Of a DNA stretch of 64,000 bases, positions 26,443 to 35,260 are shown piece after piece (the stretch's first letter is position 1; every line of letters begins with the position of its first letter). Below the pieces are notes generated by a model. That model was not told the DNA's origin. It ran no database searches and saw only the letters and a program-made list of their open reading frames with translations. The position numbers and the translations under genes are program-made. Origin of the DNA: Myxococcus stipitatus (GTDB lineage: Bacteria > Myxococcota > Myxococcia > Myxococcales > Myxococcaceae); contig NZ_CP147913.1 of the NCBI RefSeq assembly GCF_037414475.1, positions 6,136,001 to 6,200,000 on the forward strand, written 5' to 3'.

Positions 26443-27375
26443 ATGAGCCAGATCAACCGCAGCCGTCCTTCCCTCGCTTCGACCCCGACCTCATCGTTGA
26501 AGGGCCCCGCCGGCGAGCAGGCGCAGGGCGCGAAGAAGGCGCAGCCGGCGCTCCTGGCGCAGGGCAAGGATGAGTTCCAGGCGCAGACGAAGGCCTCGCC
26601 GCTGAGCGGCATCAAGTCCTTCTTCGGTGGGAACAAGGCGGAGCGGGCGAATGATGGGTTGTTCATGGGCGCCAAGGGGCAGACCTTCCCGCCCGGCACG
26701 CCGCTGAAGGACATCCCCGGTGTCACGCCCGCGGGCAATCCCAACCCGTCGCAGACGATTCTCTACGTCAACGGCATCTTGACGAACGCCTCCGCGCAGC
26801 TCGACGAGATGAAGGCCATCGCGGAGACGTCGGGTGCGCGCGTGGTGGGCATCCACAACTCGACGCAGGGCATCGTGGCGGACCTGGCCGAGTGCGTGGG
26901 CGACAAGATGGGCAAGGGGAAGAACCCCGCGGTGGACACGCTGGCGGACACCGTCTACTCGGAGCTGAAGGCGGGCCGTGAGGTGCACCTCATGGGCTAC
27001 AGCCAGGGGGGCCTCATCACCGCGCGTGCGCTGAATGACGTGCAGCGCCGGCTGCGCATCGAAGACGGGATGTCCTCCGCGCAGATTGAGAAGCTGATGG
27101 GCAAGCTGAGCGTGGAGACCTTCGGCGCCGCGTCCACGCGCTATCCGGATGGTCCGCAGTACGTGCATTACATCAACAACCGCGATGCGGTTCCCACGGT
27201 CACCGGCCTGGGAGGCAGCTTCGACCCGCTGGCGTTCGCGAAGGACGCGGGCAAGGGTGCGGTGGTGCACCGCTTCTCCGAGGGTGGGCTCAACCTCCTC
27301 GACAACCACATGTTGAACGTGAGCTACCTGAAGCACCGCGTGCCCTTCGAGCAGGCGCGCGCGGGCCAGTTCTAG
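26443..27375 (+). CDS. Alpha/beta-hydrolase (lipase-like) with disordered N-terminus
   Basis: 310 residues from the ATG at 26443, with GGGAG 6 bases upstream. The first ~90 residues are disordered (Ser/Gln/Lys/Ala-rich) with no signal peptide. The hydrolase core runs from TILYVNGILTNA, with nucleophile motif GYSQGG (Ser187), a likely acid in NNRDAVP and a likely histidine in LLDNHMLNVSYL, so a complete Ser-Asp-His triad can be proposed. This resembles lipases with long secretion or targeting N-termini, but no secretion gene is adjacent. A lipase or phospholipase role is inferred. Confidence 0.72.
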   Translation: MSQINRSRPSLASTPTSSLKGPAGEQAQGAKKAQPALLAQGKDEFQAQTKASPLSGIKSFFGGNKAERANDGLFMGAKGQTFPPGTPLKDIPGVTPAGNPNPSQTILYVNGILTNASAQLDEMKAIAETSGARVVGIHNSTQGIVADLAECVGDKMGKGKNPAVDTLADTVYSELKAGREVHLMGYSQGGLITARALNDVQRRLRIEDGMSSAQIEKLMGKLSVETFGAASTRYPDGPQYVHYINNRDAVPTVTGLGGSFDPLAFAKDAGKGAVVHRFSEGGLNLLDNHMLNVSYLKHRVPFEQARAGQF

Positions 27376-27391
27376 GCGCCGTCGCGGTGTC

Positions 27392-27417
27392 GAGGCGAGT
27401 GCATGGCCACTCGCCTC
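27392..27417. terminator. Bidirectional hairpin between lipase and esterase genes
   Basis: GAGGCGAGTG (27392-27401) and CACTCGCCTC (27408-27417) form a perfect 10-bp stem with a six-base loop. It lies 16 bases after the lipase stop and touches the stop codon of the converging minus-strand gene (27416-27418). Confidence 0.7.
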
Positions 27418-28687
27418 AAGGTCGAGACCGGAGGTAGGCCGTGACGGCCGCGGCCAGGTTCGACGCTCGGGGTTCGCCGACGCGGAATGACCAGAGGTTC
27501 GTGACGTAGCCGAAGCCAACACCGGCATCGGGGTCGGCGAAGCCGATGGAACCACCGGAGCCCGGGTGGCCGAAGGACGCGGGCCCGACCATGGGCATCG
27601 GAGGGCAGGCCCTCCAGAATCCGAGCGACATGTAGAAGGAGCGGTTGGCCGGGACGTCCAGTCCTGGCGGCAACCCATGCATCCGCGTCTGGTCGGTCTG
27701 GACGCAGGTCATCTTCGCGACCGTCGCTGGATTCAGCAGCCGCACGCCGTCGACCTCACTCACCGTGGCCGCGTACATCCGAGCCAGCGAGTGCGCGTCG
27801 GAGAACATGTTCCCGAACGGGAACTCCGCGGCGCGGAAGGCGCGCGTGTTCATGTACCCGCTCGTGTGGTCGAAGGCGCCGCCGAGTTGACCCGCGCGAG
27901 CCTGCACGGAGTCCGGGCCCCACAGGGCGTTCATCCAGGCGATGACCGTGTCCCTGTCGAGGCCGGTGGTTTCAATCAACCCGGCGGTCATCTCCTCCAA
28001 CGTGAACGGCGCGGCGTACTCGATTCTCGCCACCCGTTCTTCTTGGCGCTCAGGCAGCCCAATCCAGGCGCTCAGCCCGAGCGGGGCCGCGACCTGGTCC
28101 GCGAAGAAGGCGCCGAGCGATTGACCGGAGATCCTCCGCACGAGCTCCCCGACGAGGAACCCGAAGGTCATGCTGTGGTAGACGTGCTCGGCGCCGGGCT
28201 TCCACTCCGGCTTCTGCGCCTCGAGTGCCCGGATGACCGGATGCCACGCGCAGGCGTCCTCGAAGGTGAGTGGGCCGTCGACGACGGGCAGCCCCGCCTG
28301 GTGTGAGAGCAGCCAGCGCACCGGGATGTGTTCCTTGCCGGCGGCGCCGAACTCAGGCCAGTACTTGACCACCGGAGCGTCCAGGTCGAGCTGTCCTCGC
28401 TGTGCCAGCAGATGGGCGCAGAGGGCGGTGGCGCCTTTGGTCGTGGATGCGACCAGCGCGACGGTGTCCTTGCTCCATGGACGCTTCTCCTCGCGATTCG
28501 CGAGGCCGCCCCACAGGTCGACCACGGGGCGGCCATCCACGTAGACACAGCATGCCGCGCCGACTTCACCGGGGTTTCCTTCGAAGTTCGCCCGGAAGAC
28601 ATCGGCCACTCTCCCCCAGCCGTCCTCGACATGTCCTTGCACAACGGTTCCACCGGTCGTGTCCAACACGTTGCACATCCTTTCCAT
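27416..28687 (-). CDS. Serine esterase of the beta-lactamase fold (EstB-like)
   Basis: 423 residues from 28687; a second ATG three codons later is equally possible, and neither has a good ribosome site. Family VIII esterase/class C beta-lactamase fold: nucleophile motif SxxK as ASTTKG, tyrosine motif as YHSMTFG, and the HxG region as FGHPGSGGS, all in the proper order. The motif LSHQAGLPVVDG and the N-terminal VYVDGRPVVDLWGG are typical of EstB-type carboxylesterases, which hydrolyse short-chain esters and sometimes amides. No signal peptide, so it is probably cytoplasmic. All catalytic positions are intact, unlike the related-fold protein at 6383. Confidence 0.86.
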   Translation of the reverse strand: MERMCNVLDTTGGTVVQGHVEDGWGRVADVFRANFEGNPGEVGAACCVYVDGRPVVDLWGGLANREEKRPWSKDTVALVASTTKGATALCAHLLAQRGQLDLDAPVVKYWPEFGAAGKEHIPVRWLLSHQAGLPVVDGPLTFEDACAWHPVIRALEAQKPEWKPGAEHVYHSMTFGFLVGELVRRISGQSLGAFFADQVAAPLGLSAWIGLPERQEERVARIEYAAPFTLEEMTAGLIETTGLDRDTVIAWMNALWGPDSVQARAGQLGGAFDHTSGYMNTRAFRAAEFPFGNMFSDAHSLARMYAATVSEVDGVRLLNPATVAKMTCVQTDQTRMHGLPPGLDVPANRSFYMSLGFWRACPPMPMVGPASFGHPGSGGSIGFADPDAGVGFGYVTNLWSFRVGEPRASNLAAAVTAYLRSRP

Positions 28688-28769
28688 CGGTTTTGAAACG
28701 CATGGCGCCGCACCGGAGCGCTTGGATTCACGCTTCGCGGGCTGGTGTCTCATGTCTGCTGATGTTTGT

Positions 28770-28790
28770 GTTTCGCCGGATTGGCGAAAC
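28770..28790. promoter_or_regulatory. Palindrome upstream of the EstB-like gene
   Basis: GTTTCGCC (28770-28777) and GGCGAAAC (28783-28790) flank GGATT. It lies 83 bp upstream of the EstB-like start in an unusually A/T-rich patch and 114 bp after the DUF1048 stop, so it may be an operator or a terminator. Confidence 0.4.
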
Positions 28791-28903
28791 GCGATGCCGC
28801 AATCGATTGTCTATACAGGGCGTTCGACGACTTCCTCGCCCGGCGCCGTGGCCGCGCGGAGTGTGTTGCGGACGCTGCACGTGGAGGACGTGCGGTGTCT
28901 TTC

Positions 28904-29263
28904 TCAGACGCTCTTGGCTTCTTCTGCCTCGGCATGCGCGAGCGCGGTGGTCAGCCGTTCTCGCTCCCGGAGGATCCACTGGCCCTTCGGGTAGTTCCGG
29001 ACGAACGTCTCGATGAACTCCACGGGGTCCTCGCCGACGATCTTCCGGATGGGAGTCCGGTTCTCCACGCTCTGTTCGAACAGGTCGAGGAGGTCCGCGT
29101 AGATGGCGGTTCCGTCACCTCCCGTGCCGAAGTACATCAGGTACCGCTCCAGCGCCTCGAGCGCCGTGCGGTAGTTCGGCGGAAGTTGCTTCGCGCGCGC
29201 CTTGTACTGCCGCCATTGCGTCTTGTCGCCAATCACCTTCGTGATGAACGTTGAGATGAACAT
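28904..29263 (-). CDS. DUF1048 family protein
   Basis: 119 residues with an excellent AAGGAGG 8 bases before the ATG. It is a helical protein beginning MFISTFITKVIGDKTQWRQYKARAKQLP, the family pattern. DUF1048 genes commonly follow a PadR-type regulator, and here the two are one base apart (TGA, then C, then ATG). The biochemical role of the family is not established. Confidence 0.88.
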   Translation of the reverse strand: MFISTFITKVIGDKTQWRQYKARAKQLPPNYRTALEALERYLMYFGTGGDGTAIYADLLDLFEQSVENRTPIRKIVGEDPVEFIETFVRNYPKGQWILRERERLTTALAHAEAEEAKSV

Positions 29264-29264
29264 G

Positions 29265-29594
29265 TCATCTGCCTCCTTTTTGGAGCCGGGCGAGCCGTTC
29301 GGTGAGGAACCGCCACGTCTGCCAGAACTCCTCGAGATACGCCTGTCCTTGAGCGTTGAGTGAGTACACCTTGCGAGGAGGCCCCTTCTCGGAGGGGACC
29401 TTCTCCACGGCGACCAGGCCGCGCTGTTCAACCCTCACGAGCAGCGCATAGACGGTGCCCTCGGCGATGTCGGAGAAGCCCATCTCCCGCAACCGCGCCG
29501 TGATCTCGTAGCCGTACTCCGGCTGCACGGACAGGATTGCCAGGACGATGCCCTCCAACGTGCCCTTGAGCATCTCCGTCATCTGCTTGCTCAC
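29265..29594 (-). CDS. PadR-family transcriptional regulator
   Basis: 109 residues, GTG start with GGAGG 7-9 bases upstream. A winged helix-turn-helix fills the first ~85 residues: MLKGTLEGIVLAILSVQPEYGYEITARLREMGFSDIAEGTVYALLVRVEQRGLV, then the wing SEKGPPRKVYSLNAQGQAYL and a short dimerisation helix. PadR proteins repress nearby genes and usually their own operon, released by small molecules. It is the first gene of a two-gene operon with DUF1048. Confidence 0.93.
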   Translation of the reverse strand: MSKQMTEMLKGTLEGIVLAILSVQPEYGYEITARLREMGFSDIAEGTVYALLVRVEQRGLVAVEKVPSEKGPPRKVYSLNAQGQAYLEEFWQTWRFLTERLARLQKGGR

Positions 29595-29624
29595 AAACGC
29601 TCCTCCAGCTACCCAGTGTCACTG

Positions 29625-29640
29625 ACTACCAGTACATAGT
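29625..29640 (-). promoter_or_regulatory. Possible PadR operator/promoter patch
   Basis: ACTACCAGTACATAGT is an imperfect dyad (ACTA...TAGT) 31-46 bp before the PadR start, in the only A/T-rich patch nearby. Autoregulation is usual for PadR operons, but the motif match is weak. Confidence 0.25.
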
Positions 29641-29876
29641 AACGCTAAATAGCGGGAGTGCAAGTCCACCTGGCGAAGACGTCACCGTCCGCTGTGCGGG
29701 GCTCACGAGGGTGGATGTGTGCTTGGAACTCCCTCGAGCGCAATGGGGCGCCTCAGGCAAAGACACGCAGGACTGCTTGGAGGGCGCGGGTCTTCACCCA
29801 TGGATGGCTTCACCCCATTTCATTTCAAGCGGACACGTCCAGCACGTGGGGCCCACGTGGGAATGGGCACGAACCC

Positions 29877-30311
29877 TCATCGGGCGAGCTTGAGTGCGAC
29901 GACGGCCTGGTCCGTGATGGCGCCGGACAGTGAGAGGCGCAGCTCCCACGCGCCGGGCATGAAGAGGTCCAGGTCGGAGATTTCAAAGTCACTGGGCCCG
30001 CGCGGTGTGATTCGCACGGGCTCATCGAGCCCATGCCCCATGGTGGGCATCCACGGCTGAACCGCGAGGTGCAGACCCGGGACGGGCTTCCCGGTGGCGC
30101 TCTCCGTGACTCGGATGAGGAACCGCTGAGGCCCTCTTCTCAGCGGCAGCGTGTCCGTCAGCACTTCGATGCGCAGGCGCCCCGAGGTGCTCGTCGCCGT
30201 GGCCACGGACTCGGAGAGGGGAGGGCGGGCGGCCGTCTCCGACTCCGGAGTTGTGGGCTTCGTTGGAGGCGCGGCACTCACCAGCAGGCACAGCAACAGG
30301 GCGGTCTTCAT
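29877..30311 (-). CDS. YtkA/FixH-like exported protein
   Basis: 144 residues from the ATG at 30311, with GGGAGG 4 bases upstream. A signal peptide (MKTALLLCLLVSAAP) is followed by a low-complexity linker and a single Ig-like domain: RFLIRVTESATGKPVPGLHLAVQPWMPTMGHGLDEP...GAWELRLSLSG. The segment MPTMGHG is the Met/His patch typical of YtkA/FixH-like domains, which occur beside copper and cytochrome-oxidase assembly genes. It is divergent from two Sco-like genes across a 113-bp gap. Confidence 0.78.
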   Translation of the reverse strand: MKTALLLCLLVSAAPPTKPTTPESETAARPPLSESVATATSTSGRLRIEVLTDTLPLRRGPQRFLIRVTESATGKPVPGLHLAVQPWMPTMGHGLDEPVRITPRGPSDFEISDLDLFMPGAWELRLSLSGAITDQAVVALKLAR

Positions 30312-30424
30312 GTGTCCTCCCGAGGGGAATCCAAGGCGCGAGCCTTCTATCGGGACGCGCCACAAGGGGCGCGCGACAAGTTGCCACAGCACATGCTCGG
30401 TCCATTTGGGCGAGGGTGGCATCC

Positions 30425-31129
30425 ATGGGTCTCCACTCCTCTCGCCAGCACTTCACGGGCGCCGCTCGCCTGCTCTGGTGGGGACTGGGCGTGTTGAGCC
30501 TGGCCGGGGTGTTCGTGTTGGGCGCCGCGATGGTGGCGGTGGTGAGGCTCGCGCTGTCGGACGTGAGCTGGTTTCCGCCGAGCACCGAGTGGGTCCAGAG
30601 TCCCTTGCCCTTTCATGGGCAGCTCCCCCGCTACGCGCTCCACGACACCGAGGGCGTCGAGGTCGGGACTCGCCAGCTTCGCGGGCACGCCTATGTCCTC
30701 CAATTCGTGGCGGATGATTCACCCTCGGGAACACGGCTCGCGGAGGCGATGCATCGGCTCGAAGCGCGGGGCGTCTCCTTGCGATTCATCGTGATGAAGC
30801 AGCGGACGGCCAAGGACGACCCACGCCCCCTCTCGCCCGCATGGCACGTCGTGGAGTCGGACGGACAACTGGAGTCACAGGTGCGGCCCCTGCTGCGAGA
30901 GGCCGCCCCCACGGATGACCGGGTCCCTGGCGCGACGCTGCTGGTCGACCAGGCAGGGGGCCTGCGAGGCGTCTACGCCCTGGCCTCGGATTCACGTGCC
31001 ACAGACGCGCTGGTGGCTGACGCGTGGCAGCTCGTGGAGGCGGGCCCGGTTCCCGCCGTCGCCGGAGCACCTTCGGACCATCCCCACGTGTCGGGCGTGG
31101 GCTGTGAGTTTGAGCAGAGGAGACACTGA
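30425..31129 (+). CDS. Membrane-anchored Sco/thioredoxin-fold protein without the metal cysteines
   Basis: 234 residues, GAGGGTG 6 bases before the ATG. One N-terminal membrane helix (about 12-42) precedes a periplasmic thioredoxin-like domain (YALHDTEGVEV, AYVLQFVADDSPSGTRLAEAMHRLEARGVSLRFIV, PGATLLVDQAGGLRGVYAL). The position where Sco proteins have CxxxC reads ADDSPSG, so it cannot bind copper or do thiol exchange in the usual way. The only cysteine is near the C-terminus. It is two bases upstream of a canonical Sco gene and probably assists it. Confidence 0.72.
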   Translation: MGLHSSRQHFTGAARLLWWGLGVLSLAGVFVLGAAMVAVVRLALSDVSWFPPSTEWVQSPLPFHGQLPRYALHDTEGVEVGTRQLRGHAYVLQFVADDSPSGTRLAEAMHRLEARGVSLRFIVMKQRTAKDDPRPLSPAWHVVESDGQLESQVRPLLREAAPTDDRVPGATLLVDQAGGLRGVYALASDSRATDALVADAWQLVEAGPVPAVAGAPSDHPHVSGVGCEFEQRRH

Positions 31130-31131
31130 CG

Positions 31132-31806
31132 ATGGAGACGACGTCCCTGGAACACCCTCCCGTGCGCGTCCGGCGATGGCGCGGGTTGGGCCTGCTGCTG
31201 GCTGGAGCACTGGTGCTCATCGCGGGGCTCGGCCTGCCGCTCTTGCGCGACTCGCAGGCCCGCTTGCGTGCACGCGGCATCCCCACCTTCGGGAACCTCC
31301 CCACGTTTCAACTGACGGACCAGACCGGGCGCACGTTCTCCGACGCGGACCTGCGCGGTGAAATCGTGGTCGCGGACTTCATCTTCACCCGCTGCCCCAC
31401 GGTGTGCCCGCTGCTGACGGCGAAGATGGCGCGTCTCCAGCGCGAAGCCCGCGACAAGGGCCTCTCCGTGCGCTTCGTCTCGTTCAGCGTGGACCCTCGC
31501 TACGACACACCCGAGCGGCTCGCCGCGTATGCGAAGACACGCCACATCGACACGTCCAACTGGTCGCTCCTCACCGGCTCGCTCGAGGACGTGGAGACGA
31601 CGGTCCTGGAGGGCTTTCGCGTGATGATGGGGCGCGACGCGGACGCGGGGGACGACGACTTCCTCAGCATCTTCCACGGCGAGCACTTCGTCCTCGTGGA
31701 CGGCGAGGGGCGCATTCGTGGGTACTACCGCGTGGTGGATGAGGCCGGGGGACTCGAATCCCTCCAGCGCGACCTCGAAGCGCTGGTGCGGACGCGCGGT
31801 GGATGA
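31132..31806 (+). CDS. SCO1/SenC family copper chaperone
   Basis: 224 residues. One membrane helix (about 18-38) and a periplasmic thioredoxin fold with the copper motif CPTVC in IFTRCPTVCPLL, plus the distal histidine in FHGEHFVLVD. Sco proteins deliver copper to the CuA site of cytochrome c oxidase subunit II or keep its cysteines reduced. It follows the cysteine-less homologue with a 2-base gap, so they form one operon. No oxidase subunit gene is in the window. Confidence 0.93.
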   Translation: METTSLEHPPVRVRRWRGLGLLLAGALVLIAGLGLPLLRDSQARLRARGIPTFGNLPTFQLTDQTGRTFSDADLRGEIVVADFIFTRCPTVCPLLTAKMARLQREARDKGLSVRFVSFSVDPRYDTPERLAAYAKTRHIDTSNWSLLTGSLEDVETTVLEGFRVMMGRDADAGDDDFLSIFHGEHFVLVDGEGRIRGYYRVVDEAGGLESLQRDLEALVRTRGG

Positions 31807-31835
31807 GCCCCACCGCGCTCCACGAGCCGGTCCGG

Positions 31836-32036
31836 TTACTGCCGCACAGGCGGCTTGAGGTCCGCGGGCAAGCCCGTCCCGCTGGGAGGCCGCTCCAGGC
31901 GGCCGGGCTGACTGAGTCCCTGCCCCGAGAGCGTCCCTGCATCCTCCTGCGTACTCGGGCGAGGCTTCTTTCCATCGTCCGAGCACGCGCCGAGGACGGC
32001 GCACGCGGCGATGAGGACAATCCCCTGTCGAATCAT
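31836..32036 (-). CDS. Small lipoprotein
   Basis: 66 residues from the ATG at 32036. Signal peptide and lipobox (MIRQGIVLIAACAVLGAC, Cys18), then a short Pro/Gly-rich chain with no recognisable domain. It starts 16 bases after the stop of the YcnI-like gene and is probably cotranscribed. Function unknown. Confidence 0.75.
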   Translation of the reverse strand: MIRQGIVLIAACAVLGACSDDGKKPRPSTQEDAGTLSGQGLSQPGRLERPPSGTGLPADLKPPVRQ

Positions 32037-32052
32037 CGTTCGCACCCCGGCC

Positions 32053-32775
32053 TCAGTACTTGACCCAGATTTCCGTGCCCGGATGAATCTCCGTCAGCAC
32101 CTGCGTGCCCGGCTCCGTCTCGATGAGCCCCTTCGTCACCGGGTTGGCGCTGTACGCGCTGTTCCCCGCCCAGACGATGAGGGCATCACGGAACACCGCG
32201 AAGTCATGCACGTGCGCCTCCACGGTGTACTTGTTCCAGCCCGGCGTGCGCGGGGGATACACGAAGAGCTCGGGAGCGGGCTCCGGCTGCGGCGTGGAGC
32301 CCGAGTCCGCGGCGCCATGTCCGCCATGTCCGGACGTGCCCACCCACTCCACCGTCGACTCGCGGCCCTGGGCATCGCGGCAGACCTGCGTGGTGGGGAA
32401 GTACACCGTGGTGAAGGGAGCGTCGGGCAGGCGCGCGCGCAGCGCCAGGCGATAGGCATGCGTGTCCGCGGGCAACACCTCCGCGGTGCTGCCTCGGGTC
32501 CAGGTGATGGACGTCACCTGCCCATTGCCGTCCTTCTCCACGGTGGCCTTGCCAAACGTGGAGTCGAGCGGACGCACGGACGTGACACCCTCCGGGATGC
32601 GAATCTTGATTCGATACGTGTCCGCGCCGTCGCACCCATGGCTGATGGTGAACTGCGCGTCGAACGTCGTGCCCGCGACGGCGGGACCCGGTCCGGTGAC
32701 GGAGATGTGTGCGTGTGCCGCGCTACCTGCCAACAGACTCGCGACAGCCAACAGCGTTGGAAGTGAGGACTTCAA
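32053..32775 (-). CDS. YcnI-like (DUF1775) periplasmic copper-binding protein
   Basis: 240 residues from a TTG at 32775. GGGAGG lies 5 bases before it and the frame opens straight into a signal peptide (MKSSLPTLLAVASLL...AAHA). Upstream ATG choices would add a long polar extension. Cleavage after AHA leaves a mature N-terminal His (HISVTGPGP), which in Bacillus YcnI coordinates Cu(II) together with a tryptophan. The domain continues FTISHGCDGADTYRIKIRIPEGV. A His/Gly loop (TSGHGGHG) adds possible metal ligands. Together with the Sco and YtkA-like genes this is a copper-handling set. Confidence 0.88.
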   Translation of the reverse strand: MKSSLPTLLAVASLLAGSAAHAHISVTGPGPAVAGTTFDAQFTISHGCDGADTYRIKIRIPEGVTSVRPLDSTFGKATVEKDGNGQVTSITWTRGSTAEVLPADTHAYRLALRARLPDAPFTTVYFPTTQVCRDAQGRESTVEWVGTSGHGGHGAADSGSTPQPEPAPELFVYPPRTPGWNKYTVEAHVHDFAVFRDALIVWAGNSAYSANPVTKGLIETEPGTQVLTEIHPGTEIWVKY

Positions 32776-32918
32776 GCGGGCCTCCCTGGAAAGTGACTGC
32801 GTCAGGGACATCGGCGTAGCAGACCGCCGAAGGGCCACCGCTGCGGCCTTTTGCCGCAGCACGTGGGGGCACGCCCACTACTTGCCCCCGGCAACCATCC
32901 GGAAAGCAGATGTTGAGT

Positions 32919-34208
32919 TCACCACACGCCGTGCTCTCGCAAGAGCGCGCCCAGCGGCCGAGCCCCGCTGCGATGGGCATCGAAGAGGCTCGCGGCCACC
33001 TGCCGCGAGGGATGCCTCCACCCCATGTGCTCGCGCCCCTCATGGGACACCGGGCCGCAGAAGATGAGCGATGAGCGCAGCTCCTCCTCGGACGTGAACA
33101 CGGGGTGCTCCAGCGGCAGCGGGCTCTGGCTCGCGAGGAACACCTGGCGTCCTCCCAGTTCGCCCAAGCTCGCCTCCACCCAGCGAGGATGCAGTCCATT
33201 GGCCGGCTCATCGAGGATGGCGAAGTCCTCGTTGACGTCCAGGTAGTACAGCAACGACAGCAGGCGCTTCTGCCCGAAGCCCAGCTGAGCCTGCGTCAGC
33301 GAGTGTCCGCCCCTCCGGATGAACTGGAACGCCAGTCCTCCGAAGCCCACCCGCCCGCCATTCTCGAACGAGCGCTTCTCCAACACCTCCACGCGCAGCC
33401 GTCCGGACTCCAGGTCCGCCAGGCTCACGAAGCGCGCGAGGAAGGCCCGCTCCATCGTGTCATGGCGAAGCTCCAGCGCCTCCACCTCGGGCTCCACCTC
33501 CACGCGCTCCTTCAACCACCCCGGCATCCACGCGGGCAGGGCCATCAACCCCAAGGGGAACACCTCGCCGTCGCGGACCTCCATCGCGTAGCGCACCGCG
33601 CTCATCCGCTCGAACATCCCCAGCGACTCGTCGAAGCGCTGCGGCGCGAGCAGGAACGTGCGCCGCAAGAGCGGCTTGAGCCGCTCCTTCACCCCCGCGT
33701 CGAGGTACTGCGCCGTCATGAACAACAGCGTCCACACCGAGCGGTCCAACAACGACCAGCTCATCGCGCGGGACCAGACGGGCGCGCCGTCCACCTTGCA
33801 GTCAATCCCCTCCGCGTCCGCGCGCATCACCATCCGCGCCGAGGGTGACGTCCACCGCAGCTCCAGCTCGATGAGCGGCTGGAGCCCCGTGTCCGGGCCC
33901 GTCGCGCGGACCGGCAAGAGCCCCGCGCCCTGCCGGGCGAGCGCCTCCTGCCGAGGGGGCACGTCTGACTCATTGCGCGCGTAGACGTGCAGCTTCAGCC
34001 CGGGCAGGGCCAGCTCGTACTCCAGCGCGAAGGGCTCGTGGATGAGGCCGGAGAAGTCCGAGCCGATGACCGTACTGAACAACTCCAGCAGCGTCGTGCG
34101 TCCGGTGCCGTTGGCGCCCAACAGCAGGTTGAGCGAAGGGCTGGGCGTGAGCTCGGTGCCGGGCGCGACATCCCGGTAGCGGTGGACGGTGAGCCGGGTG
34201 AGCTTCAT
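32919..34208 (-). CDS. AAA family ATPase (RecF/OLD-like) with altered Walker A
   Basis: 429 residues. MKLTRLTVHRYRDVAPGTEL is the usual start of ABC/SMC-like ATPases such as RecF and OLD. Walker A reads GANGTGRTT, with Arg where the invariant Lys should be. A Q-rich signature LGFGQKRLLSLLYYL, Walker B FAILDEPANGLHP and the switch region FLASQSP follow in order. The middle ~150 residues form a lid region. No nuclease (TOPRIM) domain is fused. The cell role is unknown; adjacent genes give no partner, and the Lys to Arg change makes nucleotide hydrolysis doubtful. Confidence 0.78.
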   Translation of the reverse strand: MKLTRLTVHRYRDVAPGTELTPSPSLNLLLGANGTGRTTLLELFSTVIGSDFSGLIHEPFALEYELALPGLKLHVYARNESDVPPRQEALARQGAGLLPVRATGPDTGLQPLIELELRWTSPSARMVMRADAEGIDCKVDGAPVWSRAMSWSLLDRSVWTLLFMTAQYLDAGVKERLKPLLRRTFLLAPQRFDESLGMFERMSAVRYAMEVRDGEVFPLGLMALPAWMPGWLKERVEVEPEVEALELRHDTMERAFLARFVSLADLESGRLRVEVLEKRSFENGGRVGFGGLAFQFIRRGGHSLTQAQLGFGQKRLLSLLYYLDVNEDFAILDEPANGLHPRWVEASLGELGGRQVFLASQSPLPLEHPVFTSEEELRSSLIFCGPVSHEGREHMGWRHPSRQVAASLFDAHRSGARPLGALLREHGVW

Positions 34209-34400
34209 TCAAGGTCCTCGCGCGGAAGCTTCGCCGTCCGGGGGGCCCGGCGGGAATACCGAGGCCCGCCGAGTGTCTGGTTGCCTGCCCGTACCATGAC
34301 GCACCCGGGCGCGCTCGAAGCGTTTGGTGAGGCTTGGAGTCGTCTATACACTCCGCCCGCTTTCGCACCCCTCTGGTTCAGAAAGGTAGATGTGAGGACG

Positions 34401-35246
34401 ATGAAGAATCTTGCCCTCGGAGTCCTGTTCTCCGCGCTCGTGGCCCTGGTCGCCGCGCCCGCGTCCGCCGAGCTCTCGCTGCCCGCCGCCAGCCCCGCCG
34501 CCAAGGCGTCGCAGGACGTGGGCGTCAGCACCATTTCCATCGACTATTCCAGCCCTGCCGTGAAGGGCCGCAAGATCTGGGGAGACCTGGTCCCCTGGGA
34601 CAAGCCCTGGCGGTCGGGTGCCAACGCGGCCACGAAAATCACCTTCAGCAATGACGTGACGTTCGGCGGCAAGCCGGTGCCCGCGGGCACGTACTCCATC
34701 GTCACCCTGCCCTCGCAGAAGGGCTGGAAGGTGATGCTGAACAAGGAGCTGGGCCTGTTCTCCACGCCGGCGCAGTACTCCCCGGCGAATGACGTCGTCA
34801 CTGTCGCGGGCACCACCACCGCGATTCCCAACCGCGAGCGCCTGACGTACATCTTCTCCAACACCACCGACGACGGCACCACGCTGGACCTCGAGTGGGA
34901 GAAGCTGCGCGTCTCCGTCGCCATCAAGGTGGACACCACCGCGCTGGCCGCGGCGAACATCGCCAAGTCGGTCCGCGCCACGGCCTCCGAGCACGCGCAG
35001 GCCGCGCGTTACATCGCCGAGACGTCCAAGGACTACGCCACCGCGCTGAAGCACGCGGACGCGGCCGTGGCCATCAACTCCAACTGGTTCAACCAGTGGA
35101 TTCGCGCTGAAATCCTGGCCAAGAGCGGCAAGTACGCCGAGGCCCGCACGGCCGCGCAGATTGCGTGGGACCTGGGCCAGAAGGACGCGAACTTCTTCTA
35201 CAAGAACCAGGTCCAGCAGGCCCTGGCGGACTGGAAGAACAAGTAG
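34401..35246 (+). CDS. DUF2911 exported protein
   Basis: 281 residues from the ATG at 34401, GAGG 4 bases upstream. Signal peptide MKNLALGVLFSALVALVAAP (cleavage near ASA). DUF2911 domain (about 28-175): VSTISIDYSSPAVKGRKIWGDLVPWDKPWRSGANAATKI, VPAGTYSIVTLP. The C-terminal ~85 residues are TPR-like helices (AARYIAETSKDYATALKHADAAVAIN). The family is abundant in Bacteroidetes and myxobacteria and has no established function; a periplasmic location is expected. Confidence 0.87.
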   Translation: MKNLALGVLFSALVALVAAPASAELSLPAASPAAKASQDVGVSTISIDYSSPAVKGRKIWGDLVPWDKPWRSGANAATKITFSNDVTFGGKPVPAGTYSIVTLPSQKGWKVMLNKELGLFSTPAQYSPANDVVTVAGTTTAIPNRERLTYIFSNTTDDGTTLDLEWEKLRVSVAIKVDTTALAAANIAKSVRATASEHAQAARYIAETSKDYATALKHADAAVAINSNWFNQWIRAEILAKSGKYAEARTAAQIAWDLGQKDANFFYKNQVQQALADWKNK

Positions 35247-35260
35247 TCCGTCCTGACGGT

